Under the pieces are notes generated by a model. That model saw nothing but the letters and a program-made list of their open reading frames with translations. It ran no database searches and was not told the DNA's origin. Positions 9,144-17,075 of a DNA stretch of 47,826 nt are shown here, in pieces. The DNA lies in contig JBFMDA010000007.1 of the NCBI GenBank assembly GCA_040754255.1, positions 1 through 47,826 on the forward strand. The letters run 5' to 3'. Numbering within the stretch: position 1 is the first letter of the stretch; every line of letters begins with the position of its first letter. The translations under genes were made by a program, and so were the position numbers. The DNA comes from SURF-25 sp040754255. GTDB lineage: Bacteria > Omnitrophota > Gorgyraeia > Gygaellales > Profunditerraquicolaceae.

Positions 9144-9710
9144 TTAGGCAACAATAACCCTGTTGACTGCTACGTCTGCGTTTGTGGCGGGGATTCGGGG
9201 CAAGATCTGAAAATCAAATGCGAGACCTATCGTATATGCGCTTGGGGGTAGTTTTTTCAGGAACCGATCGTAACAGCCTCTGCCGCGGCCAAGCCTTCGG
9301 CCCTTGGCATCAAAGGCCACGCCCGGCACCATAACAAGGTCTATCCTGTGAAGGGCAACTGGTTTCTTTATCACAGGCTCCGATGTGCCGTAGAGACCTC
9401 TTTGGAGCTTCGTATCCCTATGTAATGTACATGCGTGTAATGTGCGATTGCGTCCGCACACAGGCACTACAATCGTTTTTCCCAAATTAAGCGCATCCTG
9501 AATCATATCCTTGGTATCAACCTCGCCGTCAAATGAAACGTAGCTCATTACTATTTTTGCCTTTTTAAACACCGGAGTCTTAAACAGCTTCTGTTTAATG
9601 CGCCAGCTTTTTCTTGCGCGGTATTCCTCCTTCTGTGTTCTCAATCTATGTAAAATTGTAGTACGAATCTTTTGTTTTGTCAACCCTGCACATCGAATCA
9701 CGTTACGCAC
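9144..9710 (-). CDS. 5-formyltetrahydrofolate cyclo-ligase
   Basis: This enzyme converts 5-formyl-THF to 5,10-methenyl-THF with ATP, returning stored folate to the active pool. The family motif GRRLGRGRGCYDRFLKKL is near residue 137, and SYVSFDGEVDT near 57 is the usual N-terminal segment. No ATG exists in frame upstream of the conserved region. The start could be GTG 9710, GTG 9701 or TTG 9683, the last giving LTKQKIRTTIL, which aligns best with family N-termini; none has a good ribosome site. It lies 10 bases after metV, so both belong to folate/one-carbon metabolism. A cyclo-ligase gene near 6S RNA is a widespread arrangement. Confidence 0.88.
   Translation of the reverse strand: MRNVIRCAGLTKQKIRTTILHRLRTQKEEYRARKSWRIKQKLFKTPVFKKAKIVMSYVSFDGEVDTKDMIQDALNLGKTIVVPVCGRNRTLHACTLHRDTKLQRGLYGTSEPVIKKPVALHRIDLVMVPGVAFDAKGRRLGRGRGCYDRFLKKLPPSAYTIGLAFDFQILPRIPATNADVAVNRVIVA
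9655..9683 (-). promoter_or_regulatory. Sigma70-type promoter inside the cyclo-ligase gene start
   Basis: On the minus strand TTGACA (9683-9678) is followed by exactly 17 bases and TACAAT (9660-9655). The -35 box coincides with the likely TTG start codon of the cyclo-ligase gene. If active it would transcribe the rest of that gene and rny/ymdB. The match is very good, but coding overlap means chance cannot be excluded. Confidence 0.5.
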
Positions 9711-9720
9711 CGGTTAGGTA

Positions 9721-10371
9721 TCAATGAAGAATGAGCGTGCGCGGCTTCGCCGCTTTTTTAAAGTTCCTTGGTTTCTGTATTTTTTTCAATGCCCCTTCTT
9801 TTCCTTTCTGCGCAAGTTCCTGATAAATCAAAATCCACACGCAATCCATATCGCTATCTATTTCGCATTTGCCGTTGTTAACGCCGCTGCAGGGGCCGTT
9901 TCGCATGCCTTTAGGGCAGAGCGTAACCGGGCAGCGGGCAGCGGTAAGGTCCAATATGCATTCTCCGCACAGAGAACATTTTTCATAAAAATTGCCTTTG
10001 CTGTCAAGGCTTGAGCCAAACAGGGTATTGCAGGCGGGTACAACCGTTATCCCCCTACGTTCGTTGTCTTTAACCGTCTGAACGCCTAACCCGCAGGCAA
10101 GCACCAGCACGGCCTCCGCAGTCTGAAAGGCCTTTGCATGCTGCGCGAGTTCCTTCTTGACTTGTGCCGCAACGCATGGCGCCTGGGGAATTGCGCTGCC
10201 CACCACATCCTTGCCATGCCCCCTCAATAATTGTGCCATCGCTGCTATTTCCCGCTCCCCTCCTGTACAGCATTGCGTTGCGCATTCCCCGCAACCGATG
10301 AGGAATATGGCGCGGTGCCCTTCTAGCATCCGCAGTAACTCCTGAATTGGTTTCTGTTCTGTCGCTATCAT
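9721..10371 (-). CDS. metV: MetV-like methylenetetrahydrofolate reductase C-terminal-domain protein
   Basis: A 216-residue cysteine-rich protein of the MTHFR C-terminal (zinc/iron-sulfur) family, the MetV partner of MetF in acetogens and other anaerobes. Visible motifs are the N-terminal IGCGECATQCCTGGE, ACGLGVQTV near 95, and a C-terminal cluster CSLCGECILDLTAARCPVTLCPKGMRNGPCSG, typical of metal binding. The start at ATG 10371 gives the family N-terminus (MIATEQKPIQELL). The open frame continues upstream to 10467, but that stretch is 6S RNA. No Shine-Dalgarno sequence is visible. metF is not adjacent here. Confidence 0.85.
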   Translation of the reverse strand: MIATEQKPIQELLRMLEGHRAIFLIGCGECATQCCTGGEREIAAMAQLLRGHGKDVVGSAIPQAPCVAAQVKKELAQHAKAFQTAEAVLVLACGLGVQTVKDNERRGITVVPACNTLFGSSLDSKGNFYEKCSLCGECILDLTAARCPVTLCPKGMRNGPCSGVNNGKCEIDSDMDCVWILIYQELAQKGKEGALKKIQKPRNFKKAAKPRTLILH

Positions 10372-10379
10372 GTGCGTGT

Positions 10380-10564
10380 AAAAAAAATCCCCGCACTGTG
10401 CCGTTGGGTATGATGGGCTGAACCGCTTTGGGTACAGGTGGGTGTCTGCTCCGCAGTGCCACAGCACAACGGAAGCTTCTGACTCCCTTTAATGTGGTGT
10501 TGGCTCACCAATCATCAAACTTCCAACGTGCACGGCAGGGATAAGGTGTATGCCGTTTTCCTTT
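10380..10564 (-). ncRNA. ssrS: 6S RNA
   Basis: A roughly 185-nt RNA that mimics an open promoter and binds RNA polymerase holoenzyme. The ends form a long closing stem: ATCCCTGC with GCGGGGAT, GTGC with GCAC, and CGTTGG with CCAACG, then a U-run at 10388-10381. The apical hairpin pairs GCTTCCG with CGGAGC and GTGC with GCAC. Internal segments resemble the E. coli RNA (TTGGTGAGC on the 5' side of the bubble, GACAC-CACCT-ACCC on the 3' side). It has its own promoter 7 bases upstream and sits just ahead of the folate genes, the usual 6S neighbourhood. I recognised it by structure and context; no covariance search was run. Confidence 0.85.
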
Positions 10565-10570
10565 GACCAC

Positions 10571-10599
10571 AGTATATCATATTGCGTTTGAGAAATCAA
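10571..10599 (-). promoter_or_regulatory. Promoter of 6S RNA
   Basis: On the minus strand TTGATT (10599-10594), a 17-base spacer and TATACT (10576-10571), with an extended -10 TG directly upstream (TGATATACT). It starts one base after the pheT stop codon. Predicted transcription begins at about 10564, matching the 5' end of the 6S RNA fold. Confidence 0.8.
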
Positions 10600-10600
10600 G

Positions 10601-12643
10601 CTATCTAATCGCGGCGTTAAAAATTTTTTTTAGCTCACCCACCAGCTGCGCATGCAGCGCATTGACCTCGCCATCGGTTAACGTGCGCTGCGGCGAACAA
10701 TACGTACAGGAAATAGTCAGGCTTTTGGCATCGTCTGGAATTTGTTCGCCTTTATAGTATTTACTGACCTCTGCGTCCTGCAAAAGCCCTTTTGAGTTGC
10801 GCATCCCCCATCGGGCTATCTCGTCTAAAATGGCCCCCGTACGCACGGTGTCCTTGACGACAATGGTAGTATCCCGAGTAACTCTTGGCATGCGGGCAAA
10901 AGGCTTGAATCTGCGCTTGAGGCGTGCCGAAGACAGAAGTGTCTCTACGTCTATTTCCGCCTCAACCACCTCTTTATTCTTTATGTCCAGCCTCTCGCAC
11001 ATTTCTTTACGCAGCCTCACAAATGTGCCCACCAATATACCGCGCGCATATACTTGCCCCTCGTGGGCGTTTCTCATGACAAACTGGTATGCGTCTTTCT
11101 CAATCCCGAGCCGTTCAAAAAGAACTTCTAGTATTCCTTTGATATGAAGCAAGCCTGCTTCGTCGTACACGCGGTCTTTGCCCACCCACAGCATCCGTCC
11201 TCCGCAAAGAGCTATCCCTAATTTGTAATGTTCCTGGACCTCTTCTACAACGTCGAGGCCGTATGTATGGGCGATTTCAAAAATAGCTATGTAAGGCTGT
11301 TTCTGACGCAGGTTGTAGGCAACGCACTGCGCCAGGCTCGCTCTCAACGTTGTCCTGAGCACCGCCTGATCTTTGCTTAAAGGGTTTGCGATTGCAATTT
11401 CCTTATCCGCATCTTGCCCCGGAGCGCGTACCCACCCTTTTTCTATAAGGCTATAGGTAATCACTTCATTCAGGCCCAGGCCAATGAGAATCTCTTTTAA
11501 GGACCGGTTAAGAGCGGTATCGTCCTGAGGGCCTGCCTGGGGCCTGATGCGCGGAATGGTAGTAGGTATGCGGCCATAACCGAATATTCGCGCTATTTCT
11601 TCAATAAGGTCGACCTCTATTTTGACATCTTGGCGAAAAGATGGTACGTTGATTGTGTATTTTTTTTGCGATACTGCCTTTACGTTAAAGCCCAGGCTTT
11701 CCAGAATCCCTTTTATTGTGCCAGGCGGGATCTGGACGGCTAACGCGCGCCTCAGGTGTGTCGTATCCAACGCAATACGCCTGGCGGGCGCTTTCGCAAC
11801 CCCTGAAATTTTTGCTGCGGATACCGTGCCACCGGCAATTTGCCTGATCAAACGCGCCGCACGTAACGACGCTTCTTGCGCGACCACACTATCAACGCCT
11901 CTTTCAAAGCGGTAGGCCGAATCGCTCTCCAATCCGAGCATGCGCCTGCCTCGGCGGACTACCACCGGGTTAAATACGGCGGCCTCCAGCAATATGCGCG
12001 AGGTAGCCGGGCCTACTTGCGTCTCCCTTCCTCCCATTATTCCTGCTATCGCGACCGGGCCCTTTGCATCCGCAATCACCAGGACATCATGGTTGAGTTG
12101 CCGTTCAATACCGTCGATAGTAACGATTTTTTCTTCCTTCTTTGCCCTGCGCACAGTTATTGCCCCTGCCTGCAGCGTATCAAAATCAAATGCATGTAAC
12201 GGTTCGCCCCACTCAAACAAGATATAGTTAGTGATATCTACAATGTTGTTTATACTGCGGCACCCTATCAACTCAAGACGCTGCCTAAGCCATTCTGGAG
12301 AGGGGCCTACCTTTATCCCTTCGATAAGCTTGGCGGTATAAAGCGGGCAATCCTTTTTTTCCTGAACTTCTATGCCCAGCGCATGCCTCCCCCCCATACG
12401 CAACGGCTGCGGCTCGGAGAGCTTAAGTTTTTTATTGGTAAGCGCGGCAACCTCGCGGGCAACCCCGACAACGCTGAGCCAGTCAGGCCGGTTTGAGGTA
12501 ATTTCGATCTCAAACACGAAATCGCCATTACTCTCCTCGATGGATACCACTTCGAGGCCGGCCATAGTCAATTTCTCGGCCAATGCCCGGGGTGCAAGGG
12601 TAATCGTAACAAAATCCTTCAGCCAGTTATAAGTAATTTTCAT
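10601..12643 (-). CDS. pheT: Phenylalanine--tRNA ligase beta subunit, short form
   Basis: This is the structural and editing partner of PheS in the (alpha-beta)2 enzyme. At 680 residues it is about 110 shorter than typical bacterial PheT (about 790). The N-terminal segment MKITYNWLKDFV...GLEVVSIEE runs straight into FEIEITSNRPDWLSVVGVAREVAAL near residue 45, so the usual EMAPII-like tRNA-binding (B2) domain is absent. The B3/B4 editing region, the B5 region and the C-terminal anticodon-binding fold (KRRFKPFARMPRVTRDTTIVV near 590) are present. It follows pheS with a three-base gap and closes the translation operon. Confidence 0.95.
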   Translation of the reverse strand: MKITYNWLKDFVTITLAPRALAEKLTMAGLEVVSIEESNGDFVFEIEITSNRPDWLSVVGVAREVAALTNKKLKLSEPQPLRMGGRHALGIEVQEKKDCPLYTAKLIEGIKVGPSPEWLRQRLELIGCRSINNIVDITNYILFEWGEPLHAFDFDTLQAGAITVRRAKKEEKIVTIDGIERQLNHDVLVIADAKGPVAIAGIMGGRETQVGPATSRILLEAAVFNPVVVRRGRRMLGLESDSAYRFERGVDSVVAQEASLRAARLIRQIAGGTVSAAKISGVAKAPARRIALDTTHLRRALAVQIPPGTIKGILESLGFNVKAVSQKKYTINVPSFRQDVKIEVDLIEEIARIFGYGRIPTTIPRIRPQAGPQDDTALNRSLKEILIGLGLNEVITYSLIEKGWVRAPGQDADKEIAIANPLSKDQAVLRTTLRASLAQCVAYNLRQKQPYIAIFEIAHTYGLDVVEEVQEHYKLGIALCGGRMLWVGKDRVYDEAGLLHIKGILEVLFERLGIEKDAYQFVMRNAHEGQVYARGILVGTFVRLRKEMCERLDIKNKEVVEAEIDVETLLSSARLKRRFKPFARMPRVTRDTTIVVKDTVRTGAILDEIARWGMRNSKGLLQDAEVSKYYKGEQIPDDAKSLTISCTYCSPQRTLTDGEVNALHAQLVGELKKIFNAAIR

Positions 12644-12646
12644 GCG

Positions 12647-13660
12647 CTAAAACTGCTTTAAAAACCTCAAATCGTTTTCGAAAAGCAAACGTATATCTTC
12701 GATGCCGTATTTAAGAAGCGCTATCCTTTCAACGCCCATGCCAAAGGCAAAGCCTGTGTATCGCGCGGGGTCGTAACCGACATGCCTAAATACATTGGGA
12801 TGGATCATGCCGGAGCCTAAGATTTCAAGCCAGCCTTTCCTGCCGCAGAGAGAGCACCCCTTGCCTTTACAGAGGATGCAGGAAATATCTACTTCTGCGG
12901 AGGGCTCGGTAAAAGGGAAAAAATGCGGCCTAAAGCGCATCGAGATATCTTTGCCGAATACTGATTTGGCAAAAAATTCAAGCGTGCCCTTTAAGTCGGC
13001 AAATGTGATATCGGCATCCACCACAAACCCTTCTATCTGATGAAACATAAAAGAATGGCTTGCGTCAACCGCATCGGGCCGATACACGCGCCCAGGGACC
13101 ACTATCGCTAAGGGAGGCTTGTGGGATTTCATCGCCCGAATCTGCACCGGCGAAGTGTGGCTGCGTAACAACAGTGTACTTTTCGTCGCAAGATAGAACG
13201 TATCAAACACATCCCGCGAAGGGTGCTCCAGCGGGATATTCAACCCGGTAAAATTATTGAATTCGGTCTCTATCTCCGGGCCTTCTACAACTGAAAATCC
13301 CATTTGCCTGAAGATGGCGCATACCTCGCTGATGATTTTGGTGATAGGATGGAGGTGCCCGAGCTCCGGGGCAATGCCCGGCATGCCGATATCAATAGTA
13401 TCTGCGTCTGCGCCTTCTCGCCCTGCCGTCAAGGCCTTTTGTTTCTCGTCGAGAAGCGCAAGGAGGCCAGATTTAAGCTCATTCACCTGCCTGCCGAAAG
13501 AAGCGCGCTCTGCAGCCGGCAGAGAAGGAATTGTGCTCGTCAGCTGTGCAATAAGGCCTTTCCTGCCAAGGTATTTTACGCGCACTCCTTCTAATGCCCC
13601 TATAGACTCCAGATCGTTAAGGTCGGAGGTTATTTGAATTTTAATTGCTTCAATATCCAT
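12647..13660 (-). CDS. pheS: Phenylalanine--tRNA ligase alpha subunit
   Basis: This is the catalytic class II subunit that joins phenylalanine to tRNA-Phe. The 337 residues match the family. An N-terminal coiled-coil arm (to about 85, VKYLGRKGLIAQL) is followed by motif 1, motif 2 (SHSFMFHQIEGFVVD) and motif 3 (FAFGMGVERIALLKYGIEDIR). Two CxxC pairs (CILCKGKGCSLCG) near 260 are typical of this subtype. The start overlaps the preceding OB-fold gene by 31 bases, with GGAG five bases before the ATG. Confidence 0.97.
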   Translation of the reverse strand: MDIEAIKIQITSDLNDLESIGALEGVRVKYLGRKGLIAQLTSTIPSLPAAERASFGRQVNELKSGLLALLDEKQKALTAGREGADADTIDIGMPGIAPELGHLHPITKIISEVCAIFRQMGFSVVEGPEIETEFNNFTGLNIPLEHPSRDVFDTFYLATKSTLLLRSHTSPVQIRAMKSHKPPLAIVVPGRVYRPDAVDASHSFMFHQIEGFVVDADITFADLKGTLEFFAKSVFGKDISMRFRPHFFPFTEPSAEVDISCILCKGKGCSLCGRKGWLEILGSGMIHPNVFRHVGYDPARYTGFAFGMGVERIALLKYGIEDIRLLFENDLRFLKQF

Positions 13661-14121
13661 GCCACTCCCAAGATGACTAACAGCACCAGCGCAAAATTTA
13701 TTTTGCGTATGTTCAATTTTTCCGCATATGACCGGCCAGGTTTGATGACACGTACTGTTTCAGCGTGTATATCCAGGTCACCGCCGTGTAAAATGCAGGC
13801 GCGACGGAAGGTGCCTGTGACCTCAACCCAGTCGCCCTTTGATTGATAACTACCTGTGCGCTGGATACTCTTTGCCGCAGGCCCCTCTAACCATACGCCG
13901 ATCGCATTCGTTCCGTCATGAAGGTTAACCCATGCAAAATTTCCTCTGTACATTATATCACCGATTGCTTCCCCTTCATACGATATCGTTGCCGCATCGA
14001 ACCGAGTTGCATTATTAATCAGGTCTGTGCTGGAAACAGGCTGTGCGTAACAGGCGCGTGCGGCACAAAGAAAAAGCCCCGCGAGGAATACGATTCGCAA
14101 CAACAATTTTATGCTGTTCAT
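13630..14121 (-). CDS. Membrane-anchored OB-fold protein of unknown function
   Basis: A 163-residue protein with an N-terminal signal segment (about 1-27, cleavage near CYAQP), a beta-rich middle resembling an OB fold (YEGEAIGDIMYRGNFAWVNLHDGTNAIGVWL, then GDWVEVTGTFRRACILHGGDLDIHAETVRVI), and a C-terminal transmembrane helix near 142-158 followed by a short basic tail. It would sit in the membrane with the OB domain outside. It is coupled to trkH (ATGA) and overlaps pheS by 31 bases. Its position suggests a link to the K+ module, but no function is known to me. Confidence 0.7.
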   Translation of the reverse strand: MNSIKLLLRIVFLAGLFLCAARACYAQPVSSTDLINNATRFDAATISYEGEAIGDIMYRGNFAWVNLHDGTNAIGVWLEGPAAKSIQRTGSYQSKGDWVEVTGTFRRACILHGGDLDIHAETVRVIKPGRSYAEKLNIRKINFALVLLVILGVAWILKQLKFK

Positions 14122-15620
14122 TTGCCTCTTATGGCTGCGACAAAAAAGCCAATTAACGTAAACACCGAAATAAACTCAAGCCTCCCCGCCCACATCTGAA
14201 ATATATATGTTATTTTCAATGCGGCCGGCATTGCCGGTTGAGTAATCCCACAGGACAAACCCACGTTTGCTGCGGCAGAAGTCGACTCAAAAAGGGAACT
14301 CAAAAACGGGTAACCCAGGAGCATACCCACAAGCGAACCTACCCCATAGAGCGCTAAGTACGCAAGCGTAATAATCAGCGCGGTCCTTGCCTGATGGTCT
14401 TCCAAAAACACATCTCTGATATGGTGGAATTTCTGTATGACAATCGACTTGTCGGGCAATATGACCCGCTTGATGTCCTGAAAAAGCGCCTTCATCACGA
14501 CACCCACCCGCAGCATTTTAATCGCGCCTGTCGTCGAGCAGACAGCGCCGCCTAACGCCATAGCAATAATCAGGCCCACTAATGCAAGCTGGCTCCAGTC
14601 ACTGATGAATTGAGGGGCATAGAGGGTACCATACCCTGTGCCGGTGTGCCCTGAGATAAACTGGTAGAACCCTTTGCGGAAAAGCATGGATGCGTACGGA
14701 TACACCTGCATCTGGTTTAATCCGACGGCAACGAGCACAAAAAGCAGGGAGACCGAAAAGAAAAACGCAACGGTTTCGATATTCTTGGCTATCTCCCGGC
14801 GGTTGCCCATCCATATATGGTAATGGAGCCTAAAATTAATGGCGCCTAAGATCATAATAACGATGGTGACCATTTCAATGGCTGCGCTGTGGTAGTAAAG
14901 GATATTTTGCGACTGGGGTGTAAACCCGCCCGTATCGAACGCGGCCATAAAAATACAAGCGCCGTGGAAAAAGGCACTTCCTTTTGACATGCCTTCGGTT
15001 ATGCCGACAACGCCTAACACCAAGGTCCCTAAGATAAAATATACGATGCTCACCAGCCAGATAAAACGGCTTGTGTTGACCACGTTAGGCAATATTTTTT
15101 CATCGCGCGCTTCTCCGATGTACATCTTGAAGGCGCCAGAGGTACCTTTTACCAGCAAGGAAAGAATAACAATGACTATTCCCTGCCCTCCCACAAACAT
15201 AATGAGGTGCCTCCAGAAATTATGGCTTAGCGCCAAATGGTCAAGATCCTGCACAAGGGTAAGCCCCGTCGTGGCAAACCCGGACATCGAATCAAAGCAT
15301 GCGTCGAGGAATGAATGCCAGTGCCCGCTTAAAAACATCGGGATTGCGCCCAATACCATTGCAACCAGCCACGATAAAGATACCACAATCATCCCCTGCA
15401 TCCAGCTTAAGTCTTTATCGGTATCGCAGAGCTTTATCAAGAGTATCCCGATAATCAGGCTGATTTGGGCACCAATACAAAAATCCAGCGCCGGGTTAAA
15501 CTCATTACACGCTATCCCCAGCACCATGGGCAGGAGCATAACGGTGCCTAACCCCACAATGACCTTGCCTAAATAATATCCGATTGTTCTGGCATCTTCT
15601 ACGCGTGGTCTCAAAATCAT
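14118..15620 (-). CDS. trkH: Trk/Ktr-type K+ transporter membrane subunit
   Basis: A 500-residue membrane protein of the TrkH/KtrB superfamily. Four pore-loop repeats with their filter glycines are visible: SGFATTGLT near 130, AFDTGGFTP near 230, SGHTGTGYG near 323, and AAANVGLSCG near 470. Start 15620 gives MILRPRVEDARTIGYYLG, a normal N-terminus, and overlaps the stop of the 38-residue ORF by ATGA. A longer GTG start at 15686 would run across that ORF and adds no family-like sequence. Two TrkA-type regulatory subunits are encoded just upstream in the same operon. Confidence 0.93.
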   Translation of the reverse strand: MILRPRVEDARTIGYYLGKVIVGLGTVMLLPMVLGIACNEFNPALDFCIGAQISLIIGILLIKLCDTDKDLSWMQGMIVVSLSWLVAMVLGAIPMFLSGHWHSFLDACFDSMSGFATTGLTLVQDLDHLALSHNFWRHLIMFVGGQGIVIVILSLLVKGTSGAFKMYIGEARDEKILPNVVNTSRFIWLVSIVYFILGTLVLGVVGITEGMSKGSAFFHGACIFMAAFDTGGFTPQSQNILYYHSAAIEMVTIVIMILGAINFRLHYHIWMGNRREIAKNIETVAFFFSVSLLFVLVAVGLNQMQVYPYASMLFRKGFYQFISGHTGTGYGTLYAPQFISDWSQLALVGLIIAMALGGAVCSTTGAIKMLRVGVVMKALFQDIKRVILPDKSIVIQKFHHIRDVFLEDHQARTALIITLAYLALYGVGSLVGMLLGYPFLSSLFESTSAAANVGLSCGITQPAMPAALKITYIFQMWAGRLEFISVFTLIGFFVAAIRGK

Positions 15621-15733
15621 ATTTTTAGCGAAAAAAGTAGGCAGGTAATGAATCCAACGAGGATTATCAGCAAGGCATACGCGCACTCAACGGCAATGCC
15701 TAACGCGATATTGCGTAGCGTGCTTGTTTTCAT
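15617..15733 (-). CDS. 38-residue single-span membrane microprotein between TrkA and TrkH
   Basis: The ATG lies one base after the trkA stop and the TGA overlaps the trkH start (ATGA), so the ORF exactly fills the gap. Translation gives a short polar N-terminus (MKTSTLRNIALG), then a hydrophobic run with a single Glu and ending in LLIILVGFITCLLF, and a short SLKI tail: one transmembrane helix. AGGA lies 10 bases before the ATG. Spacing and coupling on both sides argue for a real gene, comparable in size and location to the KdpF subunit of Kdp, though without recognised homology. It may be a small subunit of the Trk complex; that is an inference. Confidence 0.65.
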   Translation of the reverse strand: MKTSTLRNIALGIAVECAYALLIILVGFITCLLFSLKI

Positions 15734-15734
15734 A

Positions 15735-16397
15735 TTAGAGTTTTCCTAAAAGAACATTCAACAGCTGCGACTCGTTGCCGATAAGGGTCATGGCAATGAT
15801 GTCATCGCCGGGCAAAAGCACGGTGTTGCCTTTCGGGACGATGACCTCTTCGCCTCTCACGATCGAAACAAAGACTGAATCCGTCGGCAATTGGACATCT
15901 TTGATCTCTTTGTTGACAACGGGGGAATCCTCTGCCAAGTCGAACCGCACGATGCTCAGTTTGCCTCTCTTGAAACTCATCAAGTTAACAAAGTCGGAAA
16001 AGGACACTTCCTCTTCAACGATCTTGGCAATGATACGCGTAGAATCAACCGGGACATCAACGCCTAACTCAGAAAATATCAGTTCGTTGCTGGGGTTATT
16101 CACCCGCGCAACGGTGCGCCGGATGTGAAATTTTTCCTTGGCTAATTGGCAGATAATCAGGTTGTCTTCGTCTTCCCCGGTAACCGCCGCAATCACGTCG
16201 GCGCGGCGCGTGCCCGCTTCCTCCAGGATAGTGGAATCGCACCCGTCTCCGTTAATCACAAGGATTTCCAGCTCCTTGGCAATCATCTCACAGATAGAAC
16301 GGTCCTTTTCAACAATGCTGACCGTGTGCGTTCCCAGCGTCAGCCGCTTTGCCAAAAAATATCCGACCTTGCCCGCCCCTACAATCACAATATACAT
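15735..16397 (-). CDS. trkA: TrkA-type K+ uptake regulatory protein (first copy)
   Basis: A 220-residue RCK protein: an N-terminal Rossmann domain with GAGKVGYFLAKRL and acidic E in SIVEKD, and a C-terminal RCK_C domain (about 130-215). Such proteins ring the cytoplasmic side of TrkH/KtrB and gate it by nucleotide binding. Start 16397 is favoured over GTG 16409 because it gives the family N-terminus (MYIVIVGAG) and GAGG lies upstream of it. It is followed within one base by the microprotein ORF and preceded by a second TrkA gene. Confidence 0.93.
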   Translation of the reverse strand: MYIVIVGAGKVGYFLAKRLTLGTHTVSIVEKDRSICEMIAKELEILVINGDGCDSTILEEAGTRRADVIAAVTGEDEDNLIICQLAKEKFHIRRTVARVNNPSNELIFSELGVDVPVDSTRIIAKIVEEEVSFSDFVNLMSFKRGKLSIVRFDLAEDSPVVNKEIKDVQLPTDSVFVSIVRGEEVIVPKGNTVLLPGDDIIAMTLIGNESQLLNVLLGKL

Positions 16398-16418
16398 AGC
16401 CCCGTGCACCTCGACCGG

Positions 16419-17063
16419 TTAAAGCTCGAACTTCTCCTTGATTTTCATCAAGCTCTCTACCTTGACTACGGCCATCAGGATATCTTTGGCTTTAAGCACC
16501 GTATCAAGGCTCGGTATAATAACCCCTTCCAGTTTCCTTATCGCAACTACCAGAAACTCATGGGGGATACTTATCTCTTTTATGGTCTTTCCCGCCAATT
16601 CGCCCTTGACTTCAATCTCGATAACGCCTACGTCCTTGCTCTCGATAAGATACGTAGAAAACCTACTCTCTACGATCTTATCCCTGATCATGGAGGCGAA
16701 CAATATAGTGCCGCTTATCACATCCATGCCCAGCGCAGAATAGATGTGGGCGCGCTGCGGGTCATATACGCGGGCGATTACTTTTGGGATCTTAAAAATC
16801 TTTTTCGCGACCTGCGAGGAAATTAAGTTTGTATTATCGCCGTTGGTAACTGCACAAAATGCATCTGCCTTCTCGATGCCCGCCTGTTTCAACACGTTCA
16901 CATCAAACCCATTGCCCACCAAGGTCAATCCGTTGAACGTGCTTCCCAGCCGTTCGAACGACGCAGGATTCTTATCTATTATCACCACGTCGTGGCCTTC
17001 TTGCGACAGGAGCTTAGCCAGCTCAGAACCCACTCTCCCACACCCAATAATAATCGTGAACAT
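16419..17063 (-). CDS. TrkA-type K+ uptake regulatory protein (second copy)
   Basis: A 214-residue RCK protein with the same layout as its neighbour: Rossmann motif GCGRVGSELAKLL at 7-19, acidic D in VIIDKN, then an RCK_C domain. The two are clearly diverged, so the regulatory ring may be hetero-oligomeric, replacing the single two-RCK TrkA of enterobacteria. It begins 12 bases before the end of rplT's downstream gap, inside the translation operon. Confidence 0.92.
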   Translation of the reverse strand: MFTIIIGCGRVGSELAKLLSQEGHDVVIIDKNPASFERLGSTFNGLTLVGNGFDVNVLKQAGIEKADAFCAVTNGDNTNLISSQVAKKIFKIPKVIARVYDPQRAHIYSALGMDVISGTILFASMIRDKIVESRFSTYLIESKDVGVIEIEVKGELAGKTIKEISIPHEFLVVAIRKLEGVIIPSLDTVLKAKDILMAVVKVESLMKIKEKFEL

Positions 17064-17075
17064 ACCCTTGCCCTG

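Noticed and set aside
10372..10467. N-terminal extension of the MetV-like protein (32 residues)
   Set aside because: The DNA forms the 3' half of the 6S RNA fold; the conserved protein begins at ATG 10371.
15621..15686. GTG-initiated N-terminal extension of TrkH
   Set aside because: It is unlike TrkH N-termini and runs out of frame across the better supported 38-residue ORF.
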